A stretch of DNA of 64,000 bases from JADCCX01 sp051649305 (GTDB taxonomy: Bacteria > Pseudomonadota > Alphaproteobacteria > Rhizobiales > Beijerinckiaceae). The position numbers and the translations under genes were made by a program. Of this stretch, positions 44,020 through 51,427 are shown in pieces. The notes beneath the pieces were generated by a model. It saw nothing but the letters and a program-made list of their open reading frames with translations, was not told where the DNA came from and made no database searches. How positions within the stretch are numbered: position 1 is the first letter of the stretch; each line of letters begins with the position of its first letter. The stretch is taken from positions 38,441 through 102,440 of the forward strand of contig JBOFGV010000090.1 of the NCBI GenBank assembly GCA_051649305.1, written 5' to 3'.

Positions 44020-45426
44020 TCAGAACTTCTTCACGATAGGCGCTGTCGAAGCAGCTGGGGCATCCCAACGATACTTGAGCGACATAGCCAGAATGTGAGC
44101 ATGGCCGCTGGAGTTTCCTGTGTAATTGAAGGCCGTGAAGGATGGGTTGCCAGCTGGGTTGCGAGGATCGCCAACACCAACGATGTTAACCTTGCCCTTT
44201 TCAAGCATCAGATAGCTGTAGCCAACGTCAAACGAGAAGCGCTCGTTGATCTTGTAGGCAGCACCAGCAGAGAGCCAGAGACGGTTGCTGTCGAGAACGC
44301 GAACACCGCGTGTCTCATCCGTGATCGGCGACATTTCGTAGGCAATACCAGCACGCAGGCTGAGGTTCTGGTTCCAGTTGTACTGGGCACCGGCAGCAAG
44401 GAACCACTCATCCTTGTAGCGCAGGCCAAGACCTGTGATCGGAGCACCTGTTACAGCGCTGGTGATTGGTGGAGACTGGAGACGGCTCCAGTTTGTCCAC
44501 TGCACAGTACCAGTCACTGTCCACTGCGGATTGATGTCCTGCTTCAGGCCCAGTGTAACAATCTCAGGAAGATTGAGATTGGACTTGATCAATGTCTCTG
44601 AAGCACCAAGCGGGCTGAGGGCTGTCAATGTTCCCTGCAGGGAATGACGAATGCTTGAGCGGTATCCAAGGCTGATTTCACCACCCTGCCAAGGCTTGAG
44701 GGTCACACCTGCAGTAAAGCCAAATCCATATGCATCGCCCTTGAGACGCGTTGGCGACGTTGCACGAAAGAGCGCAGTCTGTGCTCCGAGAGGCGCAAGG
44801 GCAACCGATGGCCAGTAACGGGTATCGCCGCTTTTCAGATCAACCTTGAAATCCTGTACTGTCACACCAAAACCAACTGACAACCAATCATTGAGCTTGA
44901 TGCCCATTGTAGGAGTGATCGCGAGGCTCTTGATCTTTGTGCTGGTGCCATAAACGTTACCAGCAAATCCGGAATCAGCCTTGGTTGTGTTGCCAAATGG
45001 CGAACCTGTCTGAAGGCCAAGCCACAGCCAGTTGTTGAACTGGTAGGAGTTGTAGGAAGCAGGAGCGACGGCACCCTGGTTGATGTCGCCGGAAGAAACT
45101 GTGCGACCTGGAACAAAAGCGTTGAGTCCACCAAGAAGTGGGTTTGCGTAACCTGCGCTTGTTGTCTCAACCTTCGTGCTTGGAACGATGAGCGTTGCAT
45201 TCCACTCGCTGTTACGGCCTTCGAAGTTTGTAATGTTGGCTGGGTTCCAGAACATGGAGCCGAGACCAAAAGCGCTTGTACCGGCACCGGCGAATGAGAA
45301 GCCCTGACCGGTCGCGCTCTGCTGACGGTTGGCAAAGCCACCGGCGTTGGCAGCGGTGGATGCAAGTGCAAGGGCAGAGACGGCGCATGCGCTCATCAGA
45401 ATTTTGGAAGTCAGGCTACGGGTCAT
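44020..45426 (-). CDS. OmpP1/FadL family outer-membrane transport protein
   Basis: Predicted 14-strand outer-membrane beta-barrel for long-chain fatty acids or other hydrophobic compounds. The 468-residue product has a Sec signal (SKILMSACAVSALALASTAANA) followed by the FadL hatch region GGFANRQQSATGQGFSFAGAG, and regular beta-strand patterns with a C-terminal aromatic (Phe) as needed for barrel assembly. It stands alone and is divergent from the FAH gene. The substrate is not predictable. Confidence 0.9.
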   Translation of the reverse strand: MTRSLTSKILMSACAVSALALASTAANAGGFANRQQSATGQGFSFAGAGTSAFGLGSMFWNPANITNFEGRNSEWNATLIVPSTKVETTSAGYANPLLGGLNAFVPGRTVSSGDINQGAVAPASYNSYQFNNWLWLGLQTGSPFGNTTKADSGFAGNVYGTSTKIKSLAITPTMGIKLNDWLSVGFGVTVQDFKVDLKSGDTRYWPSVALAPLGAQTALFRATSPTRLKGDAYGFGFTAGVTLKPWQGGEISLGYRSSIRHSLQGTLTALSPLGASETLIKSNLNLPEIVTLGLKQDINPQWTVTGTVQWTNWSRLQSPPITSAVTGAPITGLGLRYKDEWFLAAGAQYNWNQNLSLRAGIAYEMSPITDETRGVRVLDSNRLWLSAGAAYKINERFSFDVGYSYLMLEKGKVNIVGVGDPRNPAGNPSFTAFNYTGNSSGHAHILAMSLKYRWDAPAASTAPIVKKF

Positions 45427-45707
45427 TGTTTCCTCGTCTTATTTCTTGTTGCGCAACGCGAACATGATTCACGCCATGGTTCTGTTGTAAACCCTGCCTG
45501 TCATCTTGGATGAGTGCAATGGCCTGCATTAGCTCAAACACCGGCTCAAGCCGCAGAGACGTGCGAATGCTAAAACGCGTTGCCAGTTTGCAACACAATT
45601 GCCACAATTCGCCCTTCCCTTGAACAGAATTGCTAGTGCCTGAACATTTAGTAGTTGATCCACGACCGCCCTTCTCCCAACGTAGAAAAAGAGGCGGAGG
45701 AAACCAA

Positions 45708-46556
45708 ATGAAACTCGTAAGATGGGGCAAAGCCGGCAAAGAGAAACCCGGCATTATTGACGCTGAGGGCAAGGTGCGTGACCTTTCCAGTGTTGTCGCT
45801 GATATCAACGGCGCAGCGTTATCACCAGCCGGGCTTGCTAAAATCGCAAAAGCGAAAATCGAGAAACTGCCACTGGTACGGGGCAAACCACGGTTTGGCT
45901 CCTGCGTTACTGGTGTTCCCAATTTCTATGCGGTTGGCCTGAATTATGCCGACCACGCCGCCGAAACCGGCGCGCCAATCCCCAAAGAGCCTATCCTTTT
46001 CAACAAGGCTACCTCCTGCATTATGGGGCCGAATGATGAGGTGATGATCCCCAAAGGTTCGAAAAAGACTGACTGGGAAGTTGAGCTTGCCATCGTCATC
46101 GGCTCGCGTGCCAGCTATGTCACCCAGAAAGATGCGATGGAAGTCATTGCCGGTTTCTGCATCTGCAATGATGTGTCCGAGCGCGAATACCAGATAGAGC
46201 GCGGCGGCCAGTGGATGAAGGGCAAGGGTTGCCCAACCTTCGGCCCAATTGGCCCATGGATGGTGACCAAGGACGAGATCAAGGACGTGCAGAAGCTTGG
46301 CATGTGGCTCGATCTCAACGGTGAGCGCGTCCAGAATGGCTCTACCAAGACCATGATCTTCAACGTGAAGCAGATCGTTTCCTACATGTCGCAGTTCATG
46401 GAACTGCTTCCGGGTGATGTCATCACCACTGGCACGCCGCCCGGCGTTGGCCTTGGCATGAAGCCGCCGCGCTTCCTGAAGCCAGGTGATGTCATGCGCG
46501 TGGGCATTGAGGGACTTGGCGAGCAGAAGCAGCTCGTGACCGCCTGGCACGCCTGA
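45708..46556 (+). CDS. Fumarylacetoacetate hydrolase family protein
   Basis: A 282-residue FAH-fold hydrolase/isomerase acting on 2-oxo acids from aromatic ring breakdown, such as acylpyruvates. The FAH core begins near YAVGLNYADHA and has the metal-site motif DWEVELAIVIG (with E-x-E) and GDVITTGTPPGVG. The start at 45708 follows a strong GGCGGAGGAAA ribosome site; the longer frame from 45630 is not needed. Its exact substrate is unknown. A neighbouring tautomerase supports a catabolic role. Confidence 0.88.
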   Translation: MKLVRWGKAGKEKPGIIDAEGKVRDLSSVVADINGAALSPAGLAKIAKAKIEKLPLVRGKPRFGSCVTGVPNFYAVGLNYADHAAETGAPIPKEPILFNKATSCIMGPNDEVMIPKGSKKTDWEVELAIVIGSRASYVTQKDAMEVIAGFCICNDVSEREYQIERGGQWMKGKGCPTFGPIGPWMVTKDEIKDVQKLGMWLDLNGERVQNGSTKTMIFNVKQIVSYMSQFMELLPGDVITTGTPPGVGLGMKPPRFLKPGDVMRVGIEGLGEQKQLVTAWHA

Positions 46557-46571
46557 TTGAAGTGAAAAACT

Positions 46572-46593
46572 CCGGGCAACATCTGTTGCCCGG
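46572..46593. terminator. Terminator hairpin between FAH gene and tautomerase
   Basis: Stem CCGGGCAAC/GTTGCCCGG with an ATCT loop. On the minus strand it is followed by TTTTT, so it serves the tautomerase transcript; T-tract for the plus strand is weak. Confidence 0.75.
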
Positions 46594-46597
46594 GTCT

Positions 46598-46987
46598 CTA
46601 CCCTTCACGCATATAGTGCGCGACACCTCCGCCAAATGACCAGTCGATCAGATTGTTCTCGCTGAGCACAATCATCACATCGGCTTTGGAAAACGCACCA
46701 GCTGCTTCCGAACGCGCAGTTATGCCTGCATAAAGCGCCCGTTTTTGATCATTGGTGCGCCCTCCCCGCAGGGTTATGTGGACAATCGCCGATTCCTTTG
46801 CGCGCTGCACATCTGGAAATGTCGGGTCCATCACAAGATCATCAGCGTCATGCCGCGTGATGATCTGGAATCGGTCCGCCGCTGGCACGTTGATGGTTTC
46901 AACCATCGTGTCATGCACTGCATTGGACAGGGCCAGCTGCCGCTCGCGCGAAACAGTGGTGGGTATCGATATGCGAACCAGCGGCAT
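46598..46987 (-). CDS. Tautomerase-superfamily protein
   Basis: A 129-residue small tautomerase. The mature N-terminus after Met is Pro (MPLVRISIP), the catalytic amino-terminal proline of the superfamily; size fits the cis-CaaD/MIF-like class rather than the 62-residue 4-oxalocrotonate tautomerase. I take the ATG at 46987, because the frame's earlier start would bury the Pro. It follows the small gene at 46989-47228 by a few bases in the same orientation. Substrate unknown. Confidence 0.87.
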   Translation of the reverse strand: MPLVRISIPTTVSRERQLALSNAVHDTMVETINVPAADRFQIITRHDADDLVMDPTFPDVQRAKESAIVHITLRGGRTNDQKRALYAGITARSEAAGAFSKADVMIVLSENNLIDWSFGGGVAHYMREG

Positions 46988-46988
46988 A

Positions 46989-47228
46989 TCACTGCTCCAG
47001 AACTGTTGAGAGTGACTTGCGCGACAACGACCGGCTGCTCCGTGGCTTGTGGAACAGCGCCCGAATGGATGTGCCCAACCAACGGACAAGCCCCCTCAGT
47101 GTCTCGCTGCGCATGACATTGGCCTTGTGGTTGTAGGCCTGCAGATCAAGACTGCCATCCCTACGGCGCAGCACAGGCTCTTGCGTGCAGGTGCACTGGT
47201 TGGTTTGAATGTCGCTATGGTGTCTCAT
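46989..47228 (-). CDS. Small basic protein upstream of tautomerase (hypothetical)
   Basis: A 79-residue open frame. Its ATG at 47228 is preceded by AAGGAG with a 7-base spacing, a strong ribosome site, and its stop lies 1 base before the tautomerase start, consistent with coupling. The sequence has a helical, basic C-terminal half (ETLRGLVRWLGTSIRALF) similar in feel to small DUF1127-type alphaproteobacterial proteins, but I cannot assign a family. No signal or membrane segment. Transcribed with the tautomerase, divergent from the LysR gene. Confidence 0.65.
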   Translation of the reverse strand: MRHHSDIQTNQCTCTQEPVLRRRDGSLDLQAYNHKANVMRSETLRGLVRWLGTSIRALFHKPRSSRSLSRKSLSTVLEQ

Positions 47229-47278
47229 CGCTCGCTCCTTGGATATGAATTTGCTCTGACAACACCCTTGTATTTCAT

Positions 47279-47300
47279 CATTTAAATGAGATAATTATCT
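47279..47300. promoter_or_regulatory. Two tandem palindromes in the LysR/small-gene divergent region
   Basis: CATTTAAATG (47279-47288) and AGATAATTATCT (47289-47300) are adjoining perfect palindromes in the roughly 100-base gap between divergent starts. They are candidate binding sites of the LysR regulator at 47335. Confidence 0.5.
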
Positions 47301-47334
47301 TATTGAAGCAATCACTCATGAATTGAATTCTGCA

Positions 47335-48222
47335 ATGCATGCATCCTATGAAATGCTGGCCTTCACGCATGTGGCCGATACCGGCAGCTTTGCCGCCGCA
47401 TCAGAGATCATGGGCCTGACGCCATCAGCCGTCTCCAAGCTTGTTAGCCGCATCGAGGACCGTCTGGGCGTGAAGCTGCTGGTGCGCACCACGCGCAAAC
47501 TGGTGCTAACCGATGAAGGCCAGCTTTACCTCGCACGCGCCAAGGATATCACGGCTGCTATCGAGGCCGCTGAAAACGAGATTTCGGAGGGCAGCACAAC
47601 GCCATCCGGCCACTTGCGCGTCAACACTGGCACAGCTTTCGGGCGGCATAAATTGGCTCCTGTGCTACCGCAGTTTCTGGAGCGCTATCCCGCTATATCG
47701 GTGGAGCTCTCCATCTCCGACAGGCAGGTCAATCTGGTTGAGGAAAATGTGGATGTAGCCGTGCGCACCGGCGTGATGACAGACAGCAGCCTTGTGGTGC
47801 GCAAGATCATGGATGCAAGGCGTCTCATCTGCGCCAGTCCTGCCTATCTGGCGAAGCACGGCACACCGCAAACTCCGTCCGATCTTGCCAACCACAACTG
47901 CATCATTGTCAGCACACACGCACGCTTTGGCCGCTGGCCGTTCCTGACAGCAGAGGGGATCAACCTGCTGGAGGTAAAAGGCTCCGCTTCGTGCGACAGC
48001 GCCGACATCGTGCTGGAAATGGCGCTCGCTGACCTCGGCATTATCCGCCTTGGCGACATGATGGTGACCGAGTCCGTTGAGCGCGGCGCGTTGGTGGAGC
48101 TGCTGGCCAACAACCATGCGCATGAGCCCTTCCCGATCAGCGCCGTGACGCTGCCCGGCCGCAACCGCGTGCCGCGCGTGCGGGCGTTTGTGGATTTTCT
48201 GGTTGAGACGTTCAGAGGATAG
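47335..48222 (+). CDS. LysR-type transcriptional regulator
   Basis: A 295-residue regulator. Helix-turn-helix residues about 10-55 include FTHVADTGSFAAASEIMGLTPSAVSKLV and IEDRLGVKLLVRTTRKL, followed by the LysR effector domain with the CrgA-type pattern (VDVAVRTGVMTDSSLVVRKI). Divergent from the small gene and tautomerase, it probably regulates them. ATG at 47335 is used; a TTG four codons earlier is the first start in the frame; neither has a good ribosome site. Confidence 0.9.
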   Translation: MHASYEMLAFTHVADTGSFAAASEIMGLTPSAVSKLVSRIEDRLGVKLLVRTTRKLVLTDEGQLYLARAKDITAAIEAAENEISEGSTTPSGHLRVNTGTAFGRHKLAPVLPQFLERYPAISVELSISDRQVNLVEENVDVAVRTGVMTDSSLVVRKIMDARRLICASPAYLAKHGTPQTPSDLANHNCIIVSTHARFGRWPFLTAEGINLLEVKGSASCDSADIVLEMALADLGIIRLGDMMVTESVERGALVELLANNHAHEPFPISAVTLPGRNRVPRVRAFVDFLVETFRG

Positions 48223-48533
48223 GAGGATGTAGGTGGCAGTAGAACGGTGACTGCTTCCGTTTTCTGGAAAGCAGCGGAGGAAACCGGTAGCTGTCGTCGC
48301 TTTGCGGGTGAACGCGCATCGTAATCGATGATTTAATTATGCGATTGAGATCGTGTCCCCGTAATCCCGTAATCCCTTTCAGTTGACGTTATTTGACGAC
48401 ACCCGACCTTGGCACAATTCACCCGTGGATCAGATGCCGCTCAGGGCGCCGTCCACACCATCACCGTAATTCCCTTTACTTTTACCTCTAGGCATCACGT
48501 CACGAAGCAAATGATGTATTTATTCATACTGCC
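48223..48533. other. Gene-free region with left inverted repeat
   Basis: About 310 bases between LysR and the AraC gene. From 48353 to 48376 lies GTGTCCCCGTAATCCCGTAA followed by TCCC, the left partner of the repeat at 50059-50082. A related CCGTAATTCCC occurs at 48464-48474. Nothing codes here. Confidence 0.6.
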
Positions 48534-49454
48534 TTAAGAGTGCGGGGGCTGCAAGCGCTGCACCAATTGACGCAACGAACTAGGTAGCAGGCCATTGTGC
48601 TTTTTGAACTGACGACGAAAGTGATGTTGATTTTCAAAGCCCAGACTGTAGGCAATCTTTTGGACTGAATCTTCGCTTTCAATCAGCAGATGTTTGGCTT
48701 TTTCCAAGCGCCTAGCCAATTGATACTGATGCGGAGCCATGCCAGTGGCGGATTTAAATTGACGCGCAAAATGCCAAGCACTCAAATTACAGCTCGCAGC
48801 AGTTTCAGACAATTGCAAGCCGTTCCCCAAATTCGCCTCAACGTATTCGCACACTTGCCTCAAGCGCCGTGCATCAAGTGCATGCTTCTTCAATTTGACA
48901 CAGATTCGTGTCTGCTCCTGCACAACATGCCAAGCCAACTCATGAGCCAAAGTGGAAATTTGCAGCGACGAAAATTCGTCGATTCCCAACACTGCACGGC
49001 GCAGTAAGTGAGCGCGTGCAAGCACAAACGCATCGCGTACAAAAAGTTTGTTGTGACCACCTTGCAAGGTTGATTCCATCTGAAAATCTTGGATTCCTAG
49101 CTCCGCGCTAGCTGACTGCACCAACGCCGCATCAGGATATATCTCCAGCGTCTCGCTGTACTCGGCCACGTGCAATAAGCGCGCTCCACTTGGACCGACG
49201 AAGAACACGCCGCCAGGTTGTGTATCAATGCAAAACGTCTTGCCCATACTTTGCTGGACCACTCCTTCGTGTTTTGAAAATACCACCTCCAACCGGTTAC
49301 CGCGTGTGTCCGCTGCTCCCTCAAACGGAGGTAGCCATGCGTAGTCTACTTCAAGCAGTGGCCAATTCAGTGCAATGCGATGCGGCGCTCGCTGTAACAG
49401 GGTTTGCAGTGCAACGGGATGTGTTGTCGGCGTATATGTATGACGCTGGCTCAA
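48534..49454 (-). CDS. AraC family transcriptional regulator
   Basis: A 306-residue regulator with a C-terminal double helix-turn-helix: LQLSETAASCNLSAWHFARQFKSATG (about 211-236) and the second HTH IAYSLGFENQHHFRRQFKKHNG. The N-terminal ligand domain is not recognised. The start is a TTG at 49454, supported by GGAGGAG 6 bases upstream; no ATG fits. Base and codon use (frequent CAA, TTG) differ from flanking genes, suggesting transfer. Divergent from the GFA gene, which it likely controls. Confidence 0.87.
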   Translation of the reverse strand: MSQRHTYTPTTHPVALQTLLQRAPHRIALNWPLLEVDYAWLPPFEGAADTRGNRLEVVFSKHEGVVQQSMGKTFCIDTQPGGVFFVGPSGARLLHVAEYSETLEIYPDAALVQSASAELGIQDFQMESTLQGGHNKLFVRDAFVLARAHLLRRAVLGIDEFSSLQISTLAHELAWHVVQEQTRICVKLKKHALDARRLRQVCEYVEANLGNGLQLSETAASCNLSAWHFARQFKSATGMAPHQYQLARRLEKAKHLLIESEDSVQKIAYSLGFENQHHFRRQFKKHNGLLPSSLRQLVQRLQPPHS

Positions 49455-49615
49455 TCTGGCTCCTCCGAGAAAGTTTCAATGTCTCGCGCCTCATTTGCGA
49501 GCACCAAAAATATCCGCAAGACTTTACCTAAAATATTGGAGCAGCAAGATTCGAGCCTGTCAAACCGCTCCAATAGCCGTAGAGTTTTGTCTTCATGAAC
49601 CTATTGGAGACTCAC

Positions 49616-50020
49616 ATGCTCAAAACCTACCACGGTAGTTGTCATTGCGGCGCGGTGCGCTTTGAAGCGGATATTGATTTGGCGCAAGGTGTAGGCAAGT
49701 GCAATTGCACTATCTGCACTAAGACACGGAACTGGTCAGCACTGCTGAAACCTGATGCGTTTCGGCTGCTCGCAGGCGAGGCTGATTTAAGCGACTACCA
49801 ATTCGGTAGTAAGCAAGGGCATCATGTGTTTTGCAAGCATTGTGGCGTACGTTCATTCAGCCGAGGCTATGTTAAGGAAATCGGTGGCGATTTTGTCTCA
49901 GTGCAACTCGCATGTTTGGACGATGCTTCGCCTGAAGAGTTGATCAATGCGGAAACCAAAATCGGCAATGGCCGAGATAACCTGTGGTGGGAAACTCCGG
50001 CCGAGACAAAACATTTGTGA
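49616..50020 (+). CDS. GFA-family zinc protein (glutathione-dependent formaldehyde-activating type)
   Basis: A 134-residue protein of the GFA family. Zinc-binding cysteines are SCHCGAVRF (about 8-16), CNCTIC and FCKHCGVRSFSR. Family members are proposed to bind S-hydroxymethylglutathione, though many are uncharacterised. I prefer the ATG at 49616, which has TTGGAGA before it, over the ATG at 49595. AT-rich relative to neighbours and paired with the AraC gene inside the inverted-repeat module. Confidence 0.85.
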   Translation: MLKTYHGSCHCGAVRFEADIDLAQGVGKCNCTICTKTRNWSALLKPDAFRLLAGEADLSDYQFGSKQGHHVFCKHCGVRSFSRGYVKEIGGDFVSVQLACLDDASPEELINAETKIGNGRDNLWWETPAETKHL

Positions 50021-50327
50021 TACCTTGGGACGTTGGATGTTCGCGTAATTTGCGTTTTGGAATTACGGAATTACGTGGACGCCATATCAATTGCATAAAT
50101 AGTTGCATGGCTGTGACTTTGCACGACTCACAAAGCGCGGACAGCTCCCGATTTCCTCCGCCGCACGTCAGAAGACGGAAGCAATCGCTGTTTTGCTGTC
50201 GTCGTACCACCACCTGTCCAAAAATTGATTTCACCCGCAACCAATTGGGGATTGCATTCACCCCGTCCAAAGCTAAGCTCACGCTCCATAACCCCGCAGA
50301 AACAGGCGGGTTGCGGAGGAAAAACCA
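50021..50327. other. Gene-free region with right inverted repeat
   Basis: About 307 bases between the GFA gene and the TRAP binding protein. It contains the right-hand inverted repeat (50059-50082) and a good ribosome site GCGGAGGA before 50328. Nothing codes here. Confidence 0.6.
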
Positions 50328-51386
50328 GTGACATTCAAAACCACAAACAAAACACGCCGGGCTGTTGTGGCTGGCCTTGGCGCAAGCATCGCCGCCCCGT
50401 TTGTCATCACCAGCGCCAATGCGCAGGCGGTTGTCACACTGAAGCTGCACCACTTCCTGCCGCCGGTTTCCAATGGCCATGCCAAGATGCTGGCACCATG
50501 GGCGCGCAAGGTGGAGGCGGACAGCGCTGGCAAGATCAAGATCGACATCTTCCCCGCCATGCAGCTTGGCGGCACACCGCCGCAACTGTTCGATCAGGCG
50601 CGTGACGGCGTGGCAGACATCGTCTGGACCCTGCCCGGCTCGACGCCTGGCCGGTTCCCCACCACAGAAGTGTTTGAACTGCCTTTCATTTGCGCAGAAA
50701 GAGGTATGGTCAACGCAAAAGCCGCTCAGGAATTTGCCAATGCGCACCTCAAGGACGAGGTGAAGGACGTCAAGCTCTTGTCCTATTGGGCGCATGATGG
50801 CGGGCATATCCATGCCAACAAGCAGATCAAGACCATGGATGATCTCAAGGGCATGAAAATTCGCAACCCTACACGCCTTGCAGGCGAGGCGCTGAAAGCG
50901 CTGGGTGCAACATCCGTCGGCATGCCCGTACCGCAAGTGCCTGAAAGCCTTGCACAGCGCGTAATCGACGGCGCCGTGATCCCCTGGGAAGTGGTGCCAG
51001 CCGTCAAGGTGCAGGAACTCGTCAAGTTTCACACCGAAATCAAGGGTTCGCCAACGCTCTACACCGCCAGCTTCTTCCTCGCGATGAACAAGGCGAAGTA
51101 TGACGGCATGCCGGCGGATCTGCAGGCCGTGATCGACAAGAACTCCGGCATGGCTTTCGCAGAAATGGCTGGCAAAATGTGGGATGCTGAAGCTGTGACT
51201 GTGCGGGACATGGTTGCCAAGCGCGGCAACACCATCACCGTGCTGGCGGACGATGAGAAAGCCCGCTGGATCAAGGCGACCGAGCCTGTGCACACAGCCT
51301 GGATCGAGCAGCAGAAGGCCAAGAACATTGACGGCGCGAAGCTGATCGAAGCCGCGCGCGCGCTGATCAAGAAGCACGACGTTTGA
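50328..51386 (+). CDS. TRAP transporter substrate-binding protein (DctP family)
   Basis: Periplasmic binding protein of 352 residues for a TRAP transporter, with an N-terminal RR-containing signal (TRRAVVAGLGASIAAPFVITSANA). DctP-type landmarks: LKLHHFLPPVSNGHAKMLAPWA, GKIKIDIFPAMQLGGTP and the conserved Arg site MKIRNPT (about 180). Start is GTG at 50328 with GGAGGA before it. No DctQ or DctM membrane genes lie nearby, so it is an orphan receptor in this window. Ligand unknown. Confidence 0.88.
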   Translation: MTFKTTNKTRRAVVAGLGASIAAPFVITSANAQAVVTLKLHHFLPPVSNGHAKMLAPWARKVEADSAGKIKIDIFPAMQLGGTPPQLFDQARDGVADIVWTLPGSTPGRFPTTEVFELPFICAERGMVNAKAAQEFANAHLKDEVKDVKLLSYWAHDGGHIHANKQIKTMDDLKGMKIRNPTRLAGEALKALGATSVGMPVPQVPESLAQRVIDGAVIPWEVVPAVKVQELVKFHTEIKGSPTLYTASFFLAMNKAKYDGMPADLQAVIDKNSGMAFAEMAGKMWDAEAVTVRDMVAKRGNTITVLADDEKARWIKATEPVHTAWIEQQKAKNIDGAKLIEAARALIKKHDV

Positions 51387-51397
51387 TCGACAATAAG

Positions 51398-51427
51398 CCG
51401 CCCGGAGCACTGTTTCGGGCGGTTTTT
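51398..51427. terminator. Terminator after the TRAP binding protein
   Basis: Stem CCGCCCG/CGGGCGG with an 11-base loop, followed by five T; ends at the stop of the convergent monooxygenase. Confidence 0.8.

Larger units (their letters stand above)
48353..50082. mobile_element. Putative acquired module bounded by 24-base imperfect inverted repeats
   Basis: Left repeat 48353-48376 and right repeat 50059-50082 match at 20 of 24 positions as inverted copies (the right reads GGAATTACGGAATTACGTGG then ACGC). They enclose only a divergent AraC regulator and a GFA protein, both more AT-rich than neighbours. No transposase and no target-site duplication is visible, so mobility is inferred; it may be a passive cassette or a remnant. 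Confidence 0.45.

Noticed and set aside
48353..50082. Complete insertion sequence
   Set aside because: Inverted repeats are present, but there is no transposase gene and no target-site duplication, so only a non-autonomous or remnant unit is proposed.
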